Shown here one piece after another: positions 15,001 through 27,038 of a DNA stretch of 64,000 nucleotides. Within the stretch, counting starts at the first letter, position 1. Every line of letters starts with the position of its first letter. The translations under genes and the position numbers were made by a program. The stretch lies in contig NC_020172.2 in assembly GCF_000224145.3 (NCBI RefSeq), positions 1,880,066 to 1,944,065 on the forward strand, given 5' to 3'. The notes below the pieces were generated by a model that saw nothing but the letters and a program-made list of their open reading frames with translations, did no database searches and was not told where the DNA came from. This DNA comes from Ciona intestinalis (Eukaryota > Chordata > Ascidiacea > Phlebobranchia > Cionidae).

Positions 15001-18000
15001 AATAGAAGCTATTTGGGTTTATTTGTTAATCAATAAGTTGAGAATATGTTTTACCATTAGCATATCAAACTATGGTAGTATGATTAATGTTATTTATTGC
15101 TCAATCTTGTTTATCATGTTTGAAGAGGCAAATAGTTTTTTGCCATTAGTAGAAAATGACTAGAGATTGACAATTTAAATAAAAAATCATGAAAAATTTG
15201 TTTAGTGAAATGTGTTTTTGTTTCATGCCTGCGACATACATTTTAATATTATATTTTATTTTTCATGTTAAAAACAGTGTGGTAAAGATGAGATCAGCAA
15301 CATGGAAGGCACAACTTCTCCTGAGCAAAGCAGAGCTACAGAGTTAAAGGAATATAATAAAACATTGGCACGCCAAGTACAAATCATATTCGGTCATCTC
15401 TCGTACAGTAAGAAGCAGTTTTATTCACCTGCTGGGTTTTGGAAGCATTTTAAGTGAGTAAAAAAGTCAAGTTTTAACTTATTCATTTTTTGTATGCTTA
15501 GTTCTTTGACCTTGGTAATGTTTTGTTGAAATACCGTAGGAATAAACCTCTAAAAGTTTAAAGTAAAAGTGTTTGTGAGTGTTGTATTCAGAGCAGGATC
15601 AGAATTAGCCAATTTTAAATCTTTGTATAATTTTATGAGCAACACCTCTACACACTAATATGCTGAAATTTTTAATATAAAATTGCATTTTTTGCTTTGT
15701 ATTATTCTCCATTTTTGTTCCCAGATTCATGGGTGAACCAGTGAATGTACGTGAACAACACGACGCGATGGAATTCTTCAATTCATTGGTTGATGGTTTG
15801 GATGAAGGGCTCAAGTTGTTCAAACAATCCCCGATATTTAGCAAAGTACTTGGTGGAAGCTTCTCCGATCAAAAGATTTGTAAAGATTGTCCCCACAGGT
15901 TGGAAAGATAATGTTTTCTAATGTGAAGTACAATAGCTTTTTGTAATGTGCCAGTGTATTGAATTGTTTTTACCAAGGTAAACTCTATGTAATGTTAAGT
16001 AAAGCATTTTAAGTTTTAAAGTTTTTTTTAAAGCTTATGTACACTTACTTTCTCACAAAAGTTATTTTTATTTATGTGTGTACTATGCAGCATGACAGAA
16101 GACAGGGATTCTTACCCAAAGCTTATAAATATATGGTCAAAACTATTCTGACATTACCTAACACTTTATACTACAGCATTACTTAACACTTTTAACACCC
16201 CTATCAACCTTACTAAACCACCTAACTACCACCAGATACACACGTGAGGAACCTTTCCTATCATTAAGTGTTGATATTCGTCATCATCGTAACTTGAAGG
16301 AATCACTCGAACAATATGTGAAGGGGGATTTACTTGAAGGTGCAAACGCTTATCGATGTGAAAGATGTGATAAAAAGGTGGGGACGGTTATTCTGGTACA
16401 CTTATGTTTCCTATTAATATATTTTGTTGACCAGCTGCTGTTATTGTTATTACATTTGTGATTTAAATATTGAAAGTTCTTGTTTGTACTTAGTGAAAAA
16501 TATAGTGACATTTTGTGTTTCTTAAAAATAATCTACTGTGCTCATTCATTGGAGTTCTGTTTTTTGTGCTCATTCATTGGAGTTCTGGTTTTTTCTAATT
16601 TTTTACTCATAACATGAACTGGTTGAGATATTTACATTATATTACTTACCGGTGTGAAATAATTGCAGTTATAGCATTCAATTTTGATTAATATAACAAA
16701 TTATACGCAAAATGTAGTCTCTAACACAAATTTGGGATACCAAAAGAAAATCAAACAGTTGCAATGAACCTACTTAATTTCTATTTATTGTAAAACTGTA
16801 GTTTTATGAAGTTAATTGTCATTTTGGTTCAGTCTGCCATAAAACTTTTTATACGATTTTTTTTTCAGGTTGACACGGTGAAGCGACTTTGTATAAAGAA
16901 GCTTCCATCAGTGCTTTGTATTCAATTGAAGAGGTTTGATTACGACTGGGAGAGAGAATGTGCCATCAAGTTCAACGAGTATTTTGAATTTCCTCGTGAA
17001 ATAGATATGGAGCCTTATACAGTGGCTGGCTTGGCAAAGATAGAAGGAGAGGTGGGTGGTTTAATAACAAGTTTGGAAAATATTATTGTTAAACAAAAAT
17101 TTAAATTTGTTTGCTAAAAGTATTTTTGTAAAATGTTTATAATAGGAGAAAATGCTAAAGAAATACAACTATGAGTATTTACAGTCACACCACGGTTGGC
17201 TTTATAATTATACAAAAATGGTTTCTTTATAAAAAATATTTTCATGCGTGTATATCTCAATGTATTATATATGTATATAGTAGGGTGGGGAAAGGGACAC
17301 CTATAGCACATAATATCTACATATCCTGATCGTTTTTTAAACAATTAACAACGGTCTATGGGAGTCGTGGGGAGTCGTGAGGATACGGTTTTATAATTAT
17401 TTGAATGTTCTTTGTTTACTACCAAATGGGACGAGACTATAGAATGAAAATGTGTCCCATCTTACCTTACTAAATGTATACATATGTGCACTTACATTCA
17501 GGTAATTGAAGCAATGGGAAACGATTCCGATGCCGACGTACCAACCAACTATAGATTAGTTGGTGTGATTGTTCATAGTGGACAAGCCAGTGGTGGACAT
17601 TACTATTCCTATATCTTACAAAGATCTAAGGTAACAATGTTTGGAGAAGAATGTCTTTCTATGAATATGCCAGATCTTTACTCTTTTTTTTGATAAAGTT
17701 TTAACTTGTTGAATCTGTTTTGCTAGTTAAATATCCAATTATATAAAGATTAGGGAAATTGGTGTTTTTATCAATAAAACAATGTTTTTAAAAACAACAT
17801 ACACCATAAAGTGTTTTAAATAATAAATTTTAATAGCATGCATACATGTGTGTAATTTGTTTTATAAGTTCTCTTACATAGTTAAAATACAATTTTCTAT
17901 TCTATACAAGTGAAATCCCATGGTCACTGAATTATACTTAGTATATCTTCTTTACAACATATATATATATATATATAACATAAACACTAAAGTGTTTCAT

Positions 18001-21000
18001 TGTGTTTTACCCATTTTCTTAAAAAGTTCATTATTTACAAAACTTTTATATTGCCACAATTTTCTATTCCATATATGTGAATTTTATTATCTTTCCAACT
18101 TGTATATAACATACAGGGTGGAGAGGCGAGGAACAAATGGTTTAAGTTTGATGATGTTGATGTTAGTGAGTGTGAGTTCACTGATGAAGACATGAAGAAC
18201 CAGTCGTTTGGTGGAGATTATATGGGAGAGGTGTTTGACCATATGGTTAAAAGGTATGGGCTGTTTTTGTGTGTTTTTAACAGTTTATATGTTGCATTTT
18301 AGCAAGTGTTTTATTGTATATAGGTACTTAGATTGATGTAAAATTTGTCTTGGTTGGAATTTAATTGAGTGTATAAAATATAAAATTGAATTGAAGTGTG
18401 TAAAAAATATTGTTATCAGAAAGTATTTTATAATAATGAATGAATCAAAAGTAAATTTTAGCAACTTAGTTTGGAATTAATTAAAGTAGATTTTAATATA
18501 TTATTTTATAACAAATTAACTACTATTTTGATGTTCGTGACAGAATGCAGTATCGAAGACAGAAGCGCTGGTGGAACGCTTACCTTCTCTTCTATGAACG
18601 TGTTGATGTGCTGAAAGATTATGAGCTGAGCAAAAGTATTCATAATTTATCACTTGGTTCTTCATTTGAAGGTAAGTGAGATTGGTGGATAATTACAATG
18701 TACAAGAGCAAGTCTATATATTCATTATATTTGCCCTCGTGGATAAAACTTTTATGTTAACACCCCTGTTTAGTCTGTTGTATTAGTGCATATATAGCAC
18801 CAAAAGCATTTTTTTTAAATCCAAGTCCTAATTATAAAACTACCTCACAGTTGCTTATAAAATGTTGTTTATGAATATTTTATAGTTATAAATTTTCATG
18901 TTTTGTTTAATCTAATACAGGAAGTAACCTTCCCAAAGTAATTGAACGCAGAGTTCAGTTGAAGAACATCGAGTTTATGCATAAGAGGATGCAATTCAGT
19001 AGAGAATATTTCAGGTGGCTGGTTTTCTCTCAGTTTTCAGTGTTTCAATTTAAATAAAATAATCATTTTCCAACTTATTAATATGACATGTCATAAACTA
19101 AATTTATTTTTTTAGTTATTTAGTAATTGTTGAAATACGTTTTTATTTGTTTTTTTAACCTTGTGATTTTGATCTTAGTTTAGTTTTTATAAAATAAACT
19201 GTTTTTGTTTAAAAATTAAACCAAGACCTTTCTTTCCCAGTTTCATGCAGCAGTTACTTCGCATCAACTTCCAGTATTTCATGGGTGGAGATAAACAACA
19301 AGTTCAGTTATCTGCTGAAGCTGAAGAGCTGTGTATGATCAGTGTACAACTTGCTGCCAAGTTTATATTCAGTACTGGTGTGTATTTACATATGAATAGA
19401 ATTATAAATCAAAAGGGTTACTGTAATTGTAAGTATCAGATATATATATATATGAAATAAAATTTTTTTTGCATCTTTATGCATGTGGTAATAAGCCAAC
19501 TGTGGCCCAAACCCCAAGTCCCATGGCGCGTCTTGCATGCTGTAGAAGCTTCTCCATAGTTAAATTTATTAAGACGAAAACTTTAAAATAAATAAAATAT
19601 AATCTTGGATAACAGGTTTCCACACGAAGAAAGCAGTGCGCGGGCCTGCCATCGAGTGGTATGATATTCTCTTCCATTTAATGAGGAATTGCAAGTCAGC
19701 GAGGAAATGGTTCGTTCAAAATGAACTCCTCAACCATCCACACAGGTGCGGAGGAACAACTTTTATTTTTCTACTTTTTTCCATGAAAAATTAAATCACT
19801 TTATAATTTTAAAACTTGTATGTCTAACATTTTACTCATTGCTCTATTGAGGGTTATATTTATACTAATTAAGCAATAATAGTTTGATTTTGAACAGCTA
19901 TTTATATATTCTGTCAGATCAGTCTACGGTGCCTTAGGTAGACAGCCTTTATGTAAACTAAACAGCTTTTTTAGTGTTGTATAGCAAATAACATATTATC
20001 GTTATTTTTGCAACAATCACCACACAGATATTTCACTTAACACAATCCACAGACTTGGTAGCAACAGCAGTAAAGTAAAATTGTACTGACTGTTAATTTT
20101 TTATGAGTCACTGTCACCTATGGCATCTTTACATCATTTACATTATTAGAAATTAGTGTCATGTTATTTGCTACCACACGTTTTTGTATAATCATTACTC
20201 AATATATTAATATGTTTTCCAGGTTCAGTCAATACTTATTACAATGCACTTCATCTGATGTTCGAACAGCGTTTGCAAAGTTGTTAGTATTCCTTGCTCA
20301 TTTTACTATTACTGATGGACCAATACATTTACCTACAGAGGGGAGTCCAGGTGAGGAAATTATTATTCAAACAACATTTTTCTTGTTAAATTTTTTTTTA
20401 AATCATTTAAAAGTCTTAAAAACAGAAATCAAAAATAGTATTTTGCTTTTAAAAATATTTGTTTGTGTATATCTAAGGTTGTTACCTCAATACATGTTAT
20501 CAGACATTTATGCAAGGTAAAAAAAACGTAAACTTTGTCACATAAGCCACCCAATTTTAAACAACATAACTTACTTTTAGAGCAAAACCCCCCGAAAATG
20601 ATGAGTGACCTCATCTTACAAAGAGTCTTCAATTTACTGAAGAAAGATGTTTCGGAACATGGTCGTCACTTGCCCCAGTATTTCTCTGTGTTTGCAATGT
20701 ATCTTAATCTTGGTGTGGTGAACAGGAAACAGGTGACAACAAATTTTCTTGCTGTAAAAACACTCTTGTTTTTATTATACCATGTTTACCATTGGTTTCT
20801 GTTGTGTTTTCTTGACTGATGAAATTTATTTGGCAGTTTTTTAAATGTTGCTCAATTAAAAAGTTGTTAAATCTGAATGGTAATGAGAATGTTGGAAATT
20901 TTAAAGTTGTTAAAGTTGTTCTCAGATTATTATGTGTTAACTATAATTTATAATTTAAACTTCAAGTATGATACTTATGGTGTTGTATCCTTTAATAAGA

Positions 21001-23240
21001 CATAGTGAATAAAACCAAATAGAAACATAACAGAAACCTTAATCTTCCTTCTTCTCATAGCTTCTCCAACTTCAAGTTCCGCACTACTTCATCCTGACAG
21101 CATTAGATGATGGACCAGGTCCCCCCATTAAATATCAATATGCTGAACTCAATAAATTATACCAGGTGGTATCACTGCTTGTTAGATGTTGTGATGTCTC
21201 TCAACACTGCACCAGCTCAAAGCCAGGTACATGCTACTTAGAATAATATTGACTTTTATTAAATTTGATTTTATCACCATATTGTTCAAAATATTGGAAA
21301 GCAAATTTTAATAAATTACATCTTATAAAAATAGCTTTACATGGAGATTGTAATTGGTACAATGACAGTTAAATTCAAGTTGTTTCCAAATAAAATGCTC
21401 ATATTCCTTATGAATAAACCAAAAAACTGTTCCTTGAAAATCATTTATATTTCTCTGCAAAAATACACCAAGATTTATACACATATTAATTTCACCCTTT
21501 ACTTGCATGCACACATTACCATGTTATGTTGTGAAACTTGAAATGTCAATACTGGACCATTAACATACATTACGTATTCCTCTTTTAGGTCAAGCAGCAT
21601 TACCCAACCCATACGGTGATCGTTCAATCACCCACCCCATTATACCACTTCAATCTAACGTGGTTGATCTGCTCATGACTAACAAGAGTTATGTGAAGAA
21701 GATAATTGAAGACGGAAGTAACACTGATGAAACACTCAAGCTACTCAAGTATGTGGATTGTGGTGGAACATGTAATTTATAAAAATATAACAAAATTAAA
21801 ACATAAAATAGCAGATTATTTAGTGATGATATTATGGTTAACTAAATAAAATAGTTTGTACTTTTATGTCTGAAATTATCAGTTGTTGTATACCAACTTG
21901 AAATACCAAGCACCCCTATTAACACCAAACAGTAGGATTTTTATGATCCATAAACTTCTAATTGGACCATGATAATATCAATTCCTAACAATATAAAAGA
22001 TAGTTTTGTATTTATAATTTATGTTACAATTAACGTCAAACTTTTTTTTAGATTTCTATGCTGGGAGAATCCACAGATGTCGAGAGTTGTGTTGAGTGAA
22101 TTATTATGGCAGATCGCGTACTCGTACACATACGAGCTTCGTCCTCATCTTGATCTTCTTCTTCAAATGTTGATGTTGGAAGATTCATGGCAACATCAGA
22201 GGTTACAAAATATTTCCTAACTTTTGTTGCTTCTTTTAGTTGGCTTTTTGTAATTTTTTTTTTGTTTAATTGTGTTAAAATTATTTTGTTTTGACCAAAA
22301 AAATGTTTTAAATTTTTTGTTTTTTTTTGTGATTTTTTCACAGCTTACTGTAAGATATATTATCAAATCCTAAGTAAAACTTTAAAATGCTATTACTGTT
22401 TTTCCTTCAGGATCATCAACACATTGAAAGGGATACCTGATGATAGAGATGGTTTGTTCACCACGATCCAACGCTCAAAAGCTCATTACGCCAAGCGAGC
22501 ATATCAGTGCATTAAATGCATGACAACATTGTTCAGCAACTGCCCAGTGGCGTATCAACTTCTATTTAACAATGGTGAACTGAAAAGAAGATGGTCCATG
22601 AGTGTGGAATGGTAAATTTTGCTGAATTATCATGTCTTATATAATATGGGTGCATCAGTAACGATTTTTACTTGACAAACTTATCCACACATTTTATTCA
22701 TAGCGGTTTTAAAAGCTGTGGTTTTGCTTCCCTCTTAATTCCCCCTTCTTCGTTCTTTAAATAACATGACATTTGCTATCGTTTGAAGAGATAAATAAAA
22801 ACTATTGTCTGTCGGGGGAATTATATTTTTAAGTTAATTTGATGTACAAAACGGTGTTTCTCGATTTCAGGTTGGGTGATGAGTTAGATCGTCGCTCGTA
22901 TGGAACTGGCAACACTGGAGGTCAGTACAACTACAACAACTGGTCACCACCAGCACCTTCCAATGAATCAGCAAACGGATATTTTCTGGAACATTCTCAG
23001 AGTGCCAAACACACTCTGGCTAAAGCATCAGAGCTTTGCCCTGTTGAGGTATGATGTCTTTTTATTATGCAGTTTTTGTTAATATGGGTATAGGTGTTTT
23101 GTGTGATAGTTAAACATCTGTTATATGAATAGGAGCCAGAAGATATAGAAGTAAGTGAGGAACAAGAAAGTGACAATCCTCCTATCAGCGATCCCACTGT
23201 GGTTACCCAATATGCACCAGAAATTGATCAGGTAAGCTAA
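2..23240 (+). CDS. USP9X: Ubiquitin carboxyl-terminal hydrolase 9X (fat facets) orthologue, 5' end outside window
   Basis: This is a large cysteine deubiquitinase that removes ubiquitin from many substrates. About 49 exons were joined by frame, and nearly every one aligns in order with human USP9X from its segment EPPFPTHEL onward; the first few hundred residues lie upstream. Exons include 2-134, 335-441, 601-819, 1041-1156, 1809-2072, 2284-2422, 2758-2910, 3346-3450, 3901-4083, 4922-5062, 5312-5462, 5923-6024, 6429-6580, 6956-7141, 7686-7851, 8073-8226, 8453-8563, 8897-9029, 9139-9291, 9824-9973, 10393-10506, 10771-10925, 11067-11125, 11363-11547, 11880-12005, 12314-12477, 12767-12875, 13185-13331, 13646-13792, 14257-14479, 14621-14880, and on through 23133-23240. 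A helical-repeat N-terminal part (for example [20 protein letters not shown]) leads to a ubiquitin-like fold (8453-9029), the USP domain and a conserved C-terminal part with YNNWSPP. The stop at 23238 is reached by reading through a possible donor. Identity is secure; single exon edges may be off by a few bases. Confidence 0.97.
1541..1647. mobile_element. hAT-type MITE, 107 bp, with intact 8-bp target duplication
   Basis: Perfect 15-bp terminal inverted repeats, CAGTGGCGCAGCCAG at 1541-1555 and its complement at 1633-1647, flank a C/G-run and AT-rich centre. The element is bracketed by the direct repeat ATTGTATG at 1533-1540 and 1648-1655. An 8-bp duplication and ends starting CAG are typical of non-autonomous hAT elements. 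It sits in a USP9X intron. The perfect termini and duplication suggest recent insertion. Confidence 0.88.
4543..4853 (+). mobile_element. tRNA-derived SINE
   Basis: The 5' part has Pol III promoter elements: an A-box-like GTGGCAAAGTGGTTAGCG (about 4552-4569) and a B-box-like GGGTTCAAGGC near 4597. It is followed by a non-tRNA body (ACCATTGTGGGCGTATTTGG) and an A-rich stretch. Diverged copies of the same body occur at 45009-45133, 51370-51522 and 59568-59735, which shows that this is a dispersed repeat and not a functional tRNA. It lies in a USP9X intron. Confidence 0.85.
16537..16587. repeat. Short tandem duplication, period 28 bp
   Basis: The 23-bp unit starting TGTGCTCATTCATTGG at 16537 is repeated exactly at 16565, separated by a short T run. 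It lies in a USP9X intron and looks like replication slippage. Confidence 0.85.
17281..17472. mobile_element. MITE family M1, copy 1 (full length)
   Basis: The copy starts TAGGGTGGGGAAAG and ends with TGTGTCCCATCTTACCTTAC, which are imperfect terminal inverted repeats. Family landmarks are internal: AGCACATAATATC, AACAATTAACAACGG, and TCTTTGTTTACTACCAAATG. It lies in a USP9X intron and is the only copy seen in the first 38 kb. Confidence 0.85.
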
Positions 23241-23310
23241 AGTTAACTACAGGTGTAGAAGTGGTTTCCAATAATTACTTTTTATTCAGCAAAGTAACAA
23301 AACAAGCGAA

Positions 23311-23316
23311 AATAAA
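23311..23316 (+). terminator. Likely polyadenylation signal of USP9X
   Basis: AATAAA lies 71 bases after the proposed stop codon. It supports the gene ending here and not continuing through another distant exon. Confidence 0.55.
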
Positions 23317-24432
23317 CTGGATGAGACCTGACCTGGTTTATCAACATGCACTTTTTCACTGAGCTGGGAAATCTTACCATCAAGTTCGTACAATATGTAG
23401 TGCCATGTTTTTGTTCGCCCTAATTCGCCAACATTCAGTTGTGCGCCAACAGTTGCTGTTAGTATCAGTTACTATGTGGATAAGGTGTTCAACTAAATAT
23501 TCACTCATCCACACAAGTTTCAATTTTTAACAACTTTCTTCTGCGGACGTTTAAAAAGATGATATATATTAATATTTTATTCTTATCTTCCAATCTTTCA
23601 TGGCATTAATAAGGGCTGTTAAAACTTCTAAAAATTCAAATGTTTGCTTCAACCAATTCTTTTGGTGCAGAAATTGTATTATTGCATCGTTGTACTTTGG
23701 TAATAAAACCAAAGAATTTCATGTTATACGGTGTCGCAATTTCCTTTTTTTTCCCAGTACCTTTTAGGTAATTAAACGGCTCGCATTTGAAACTTATATA
23801 TATAGCTGTATAGTGGAAGTGTACCAAAAGTTCCATATTAAAAGGTAATTATGTATAATGTTGAACAATTCGTTTTTAATGCAGCATTTTGCCCACGTGT
23901 CCTTGTCACGATAATTTGCTTTCTGTGAGCGCATATTCGATTACTACAATAAATTGTCGACGCAAATGTATTGGATTTGTTTTGCATTCATTTTTGCTGA
24001 ATGGTATTGTCATAAGTCAAAAGCAGTTTTTGCGTTGCCAACCGGTAGAAGCTTATGAGATTGAACACTGCAGAAGTAAAGAATGGTAAAAAAATATTTT
24101 TCGTTTTCGGCAACACTGTTTCTTCGGAATATTTTTTGTCAGAATTATGATAGTTTGTAATTCTGACAGAATGTTTGTTGTTTTCTACTGCATTATACTT
24201 GAATATGTAAATACTGGTACCAAAGGTAATTTTAATTTTGATATCATGTAGACAAGTTGTTTGCCAATGGTGACTTAAATAGCGCGTGAAAGAATATCAG
24301 CAACATGTGGCACTGTTACTGCAGTACAGGAAGATACCAGGTTTCTTACATACTATGGTCTAAGGATCAAATTACTGATAGTGATAAATAATACTTTCAA
24401 TTTGCACCCACAGATCTGATTAATTTGATAAA
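23317..24432. other. Intergenic region between USP9X and PQBP1
   Basis: About 1.1 kb. The open frames here are short and show no domain, signal peptide or splice-consistent join that I can support. It probably holds the PQBP1 promoter and 5' UTR. Confidence 0.6.
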
Positions 24433-26497
24433 ATGCCTCTGCCCGCTGCTTTGGCAGCAAGGTTAGCAAAACGAGGAATTGTTTCAAGTGAAACGCAAGG
24501 TTTGTTGTATTGATTTCTTGGTGCTAGTGAAGAATCACCCCCCCCCACATTATTTGCTAACCCCTAACTCCTAAAACCACTAACTACTAACCCCTTAACC
24601 ATCAACACCCAACCCCCTAATCTAGGGGTTAGGGGTTAGTGGTAAGCAAATAAGGTGGGGGGGATGATTCTTCACTAGCACCGAATTCTTTACTAACCTA
24701 CCCTTTTTATTTTCATCCTTTCATTAATAAACTTATTTAGTATATTGTTAAGTTTTAACCAAGCTTTCAAGTCAATCTAACGCAAAATTAATTTTAGATT
24801 CTTCGAACCCCGATGAAGAAGTAATAGCAGAGGATTACGACATCCCAGGACAAGAAGCTCATGTTGATGAGTTTGGGAAACATCTTCCTCCAATGTGGGA
24901 GAAAGTGTGGGAGCCATCACAGTATGTGTTTGTGATGTTGTAGATTTATTCTGCACATTATATCAGCTTAATACTCAACCTGTCTACCTTTATAGTACAC
25001 CCTGTTATTAGATACATTCGTGCCTAATAATTTGCGAACTTTTATTTCTTACACTATTACTTGCTAGAGTTATAGTCTTGTATCTGGCTTACGTACTTCA
25101 TGGGACTTTTACATTTGTCAAACTGCCTATCATATAAATAAGTTTGAAATATGTCTTACTCTTGCAAATGCCTAATGTACTTATTATTTAAAAAAGAAGA
25201 CCTATTTCAGGACTACAAGTACCCAAATTGAACACATTTATCTAAAAAGTTTTTGAAATTTAACTGAACATCAGTTTAAACGCAAACTGTTGACTTATAT
25301 TTTGAAGTTTCGCCCTTTTGAAAAGTATTGGCAATAAGGGGTTAAATATAAACCTGTTGTATTTGGTTGTGTAATTTAGATTCATTAATTTTTCAGTGAA
25401 ACCTGGTATTACTGGGATACTGTGAATGATAAAGTGAGCTGGCTACCACCAACTGATCCCGATGCAAAGATAACAAACCCAGCTCCTAAGAAATCACCCT
25501 TTGCTCCTGCTCCTTTGGGGTAAATTTAAAGTTGCAACAATATCAGTATTCTGTTTTTACTATGGCCATGCTTGGAACCATAAAATATATGAATATATCA
25601 TTTTAGATGATTATAAACTGTTTTAAATGTAAATAAATCTCTTTATTTAATCATGAAAAATGGGTCATAATTTTAGAGTATTAAGTTCTGTAAATTAAAT
25701 TCCCCCCAAAAAATCTTTATTTCTTTTATTCATTCACCAATACAGGGAAAGAGCAAATCATTTTTCTGAACCAGTGGATTACAGAAAAGAAGAGAAAAAG
25801 TCAAAACATAAAAGTAAATAGACATAGTGTATAGGCTATACATTATTATTTGGTGATCTTTATTTTGTAAATAATTTTTAGTTTTTTTGGTAGATCAATA
25901 CCCATTACAACTTTAACATGTTTTCTAATATTAATATAAACATGTTAAAACACAATCATGTTGCCTAACTTGCTGTAGCATTCCTCGAAACACTGCAAGA
26001 TTAGTTTAAAAACTAGAATAATTTATTCACCAGGTGCAGCAAAACGCAAAGCTCCAAGACCTCCCGAAGAATTTGATCCGATGGATCCAAGTTCATATTC
26101 TGATGCACCAAGGTATGTATGTGGTTTCTATGCAATTTCTATATAGCTTAGAAGGAATTATTCGAAGTTCATTTTTATTAAAATTTACCACTGTTATTAA
26201 TTCGTAGTTCATTTTATTAAAATTTACCACTGTAAAATTTCCACTGTTTGTCGAAATCATCTGCTTTACACTGCATGTATTTAAAAAAGACTATCCGAAG
26301 CATTTTTCCTAACAAAAAAATTATTTAACAGAGGAAAGTGGTCTGTTGGTTTAAAAAAAGTTGATGATGCTAAATCCGGGGTTGACTCGACAGCGAATGG
26401 TCCTCTGTTTCAACAACGACCTTACCCATCACCTGGTGAAGTTCTTAGTCGAAATAAACAAGCGCGACGTGAAGTTGGACCTTTAAAGCCAAGATGA
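24433..26497 (+). CDS. PQBP1: Polyglutamine-binding protein 1, complete
   Basis: PQBP1 is a nuclear WW-domain protein that links the spliceosomal U5-15kD protein to other splicing and transcription partners. Six exons (24433-24499, 24798-24921, 25397-25519, 25746-25813, 26034-26112, 26332-26497) join in frame to 208 residues. The start [15 protein letters not shown] matches the family N-terminus. The WW domain reads from [12 protein letters not shown] through [15 protein letters not shown], with both the second WW-type aromatic cluster and the closing prolines present. The C-terminal U5-15kD-binding region is very conserved: [17 protein letters not shown], then [16 protein letters not shown]. 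The long Arg/Asp-rich repeat tract of mammalian PQBP1 is missing; only a short Lys-rich linker stands in its place, so the protein is shorter than the human one (265 residues). Confidence 0.96.
24520..24682. mobile_element. Inverted-repeat element (MITE-like hairpin) with near-perfect 8-bp flanks
   Basis: GGTGCTAGTGAAGAATCA (24520-24537) is repeated in exact inverse at 24665-24682, followed inward by C and G runs and by complementary stretches of CCCTAA-type repeats (for example TAACCCCTAACTCC against GGGGTTAGGGGTTAG). The whole 163 bp can fold into a hairpin. Flanks GATTTCTT and GAATTCTT match at seven of eight positions, consistent with an aged 8-bp target duplication. It lies in PQBP1 intron 1. 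Confidence 0.75.
26157..26233. repeat. Tandem duplication, period about 38 bp
   Basis: Two adjacent near-identical copies contain AAGTTCATTTTTATTAAAAT or GTAGTTCATTTTATTAAAAT followed by TTACCACTGT. They lie in the last PQBP1 intron. Confidence 0.8.
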
Positions 26498-26501
26498 TAA
26501 A

Positions 26502-26507
26502 AATAAA
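26502..26507 (+). terminator. Polyadenylation signal of PQBP1
   Basis: AATAAA starts five bases after the TGA stop, giving a very short 3' UTR. Confidence 0.6.
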
Positions 26508-27038
26508 ACTTATCGATACAACTGAAATATAATTTTTAAGGAAGGTGTTTTGTCACAAAATACAGAAGAAAGTTAGTCGGGAAAAACTCACTTGTTAAAA
26601 TTGAGAAATGTTTTAGCCTACCTTTTAGTATTGTTACAGCTATGTTGTCAAATTCTGTTATTTTTTCTAAAACCCTCATCTTTTTGTAATGTAACATTGG
26701 TTTTTGTGCTCCTGCTACATGAATTTTATAAGAATGCATTATTGCGCGAGCATTCAATAATTGCGAGTGTTGTTAATACAATGTACAACCCATGAAAGTG
26801 TGTTTATTGTTTGCTAAGTTGTAATTACAATTGTGATCATTTTGTCTTAAAAGGATCATTGTTCCTAATGATGTATATGACATATGATACCAAAACATGT
26901 ATTTTGGTTGGGCACGCCTTTGTGTTGTGTAATGACACCACCATTAGTGTGTCCCTGGGACAAAGCGGTTCATTACAGTCATTCTCGGTTTGCCAAGAGC
27001 GGAAACTTCTTGAAAACACTGCCAACTTTGTTTAAATA
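26508..27038. other. Intergenic region, PQBP1 to the unnamed gene
   Basis: About 530 bp with short open frames only. No conserved motif was recognised. The region must contain the downstream gene's promoter unless the two genes form one trans-spliced operon, which is known in Ciona, although the spacing is longer than usual for that. Confidence 0.5.

Larger units (their letters stand above)
14621..18671 (+). other. USP9X: USP catalytic domain of USP9X (exons 14621-18671)
   Basis: These exons encode the papain-like USP fold. The Cys box [14 protein letters not shown] places the nucleophile codon TGC at 14716-14718. The His box [14 protein letters not shown] places the catalytic His codon at 17598-17600. 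The third-residue region reads KWFKFDD in exon 18117-18253. The zinc-ribbon cysteines are present as CKDCPH (exon 15725-15898) and CERCDKK (exon 16236-16377). The stretch [16 protein letters not shown] (exon 16869-17051) is almost identical to human. All catalytic and metal-binding residues that I can check are kept, so the enzyme should be active. Confidence 0.95.

Noticed and set aside
17958-17976. AT dinucleotide run
   Set aside because: A short simple repeat in an intron, not informative.
23889-24089. Plus-strand 66-codon open frame in the USP9X-PQBP1 interval
   Set aside because: No signal peptide, domain or neighbouring exon. The composition looks like non-coding AT-rich DNA.
26811-27035. 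Open frames on both strands just before the unnamed gene
   Set aside because: Opposing frames of equal length with no conserved motif are expected by chance. The real start at 27039 is supported by eleven in-phase exons.
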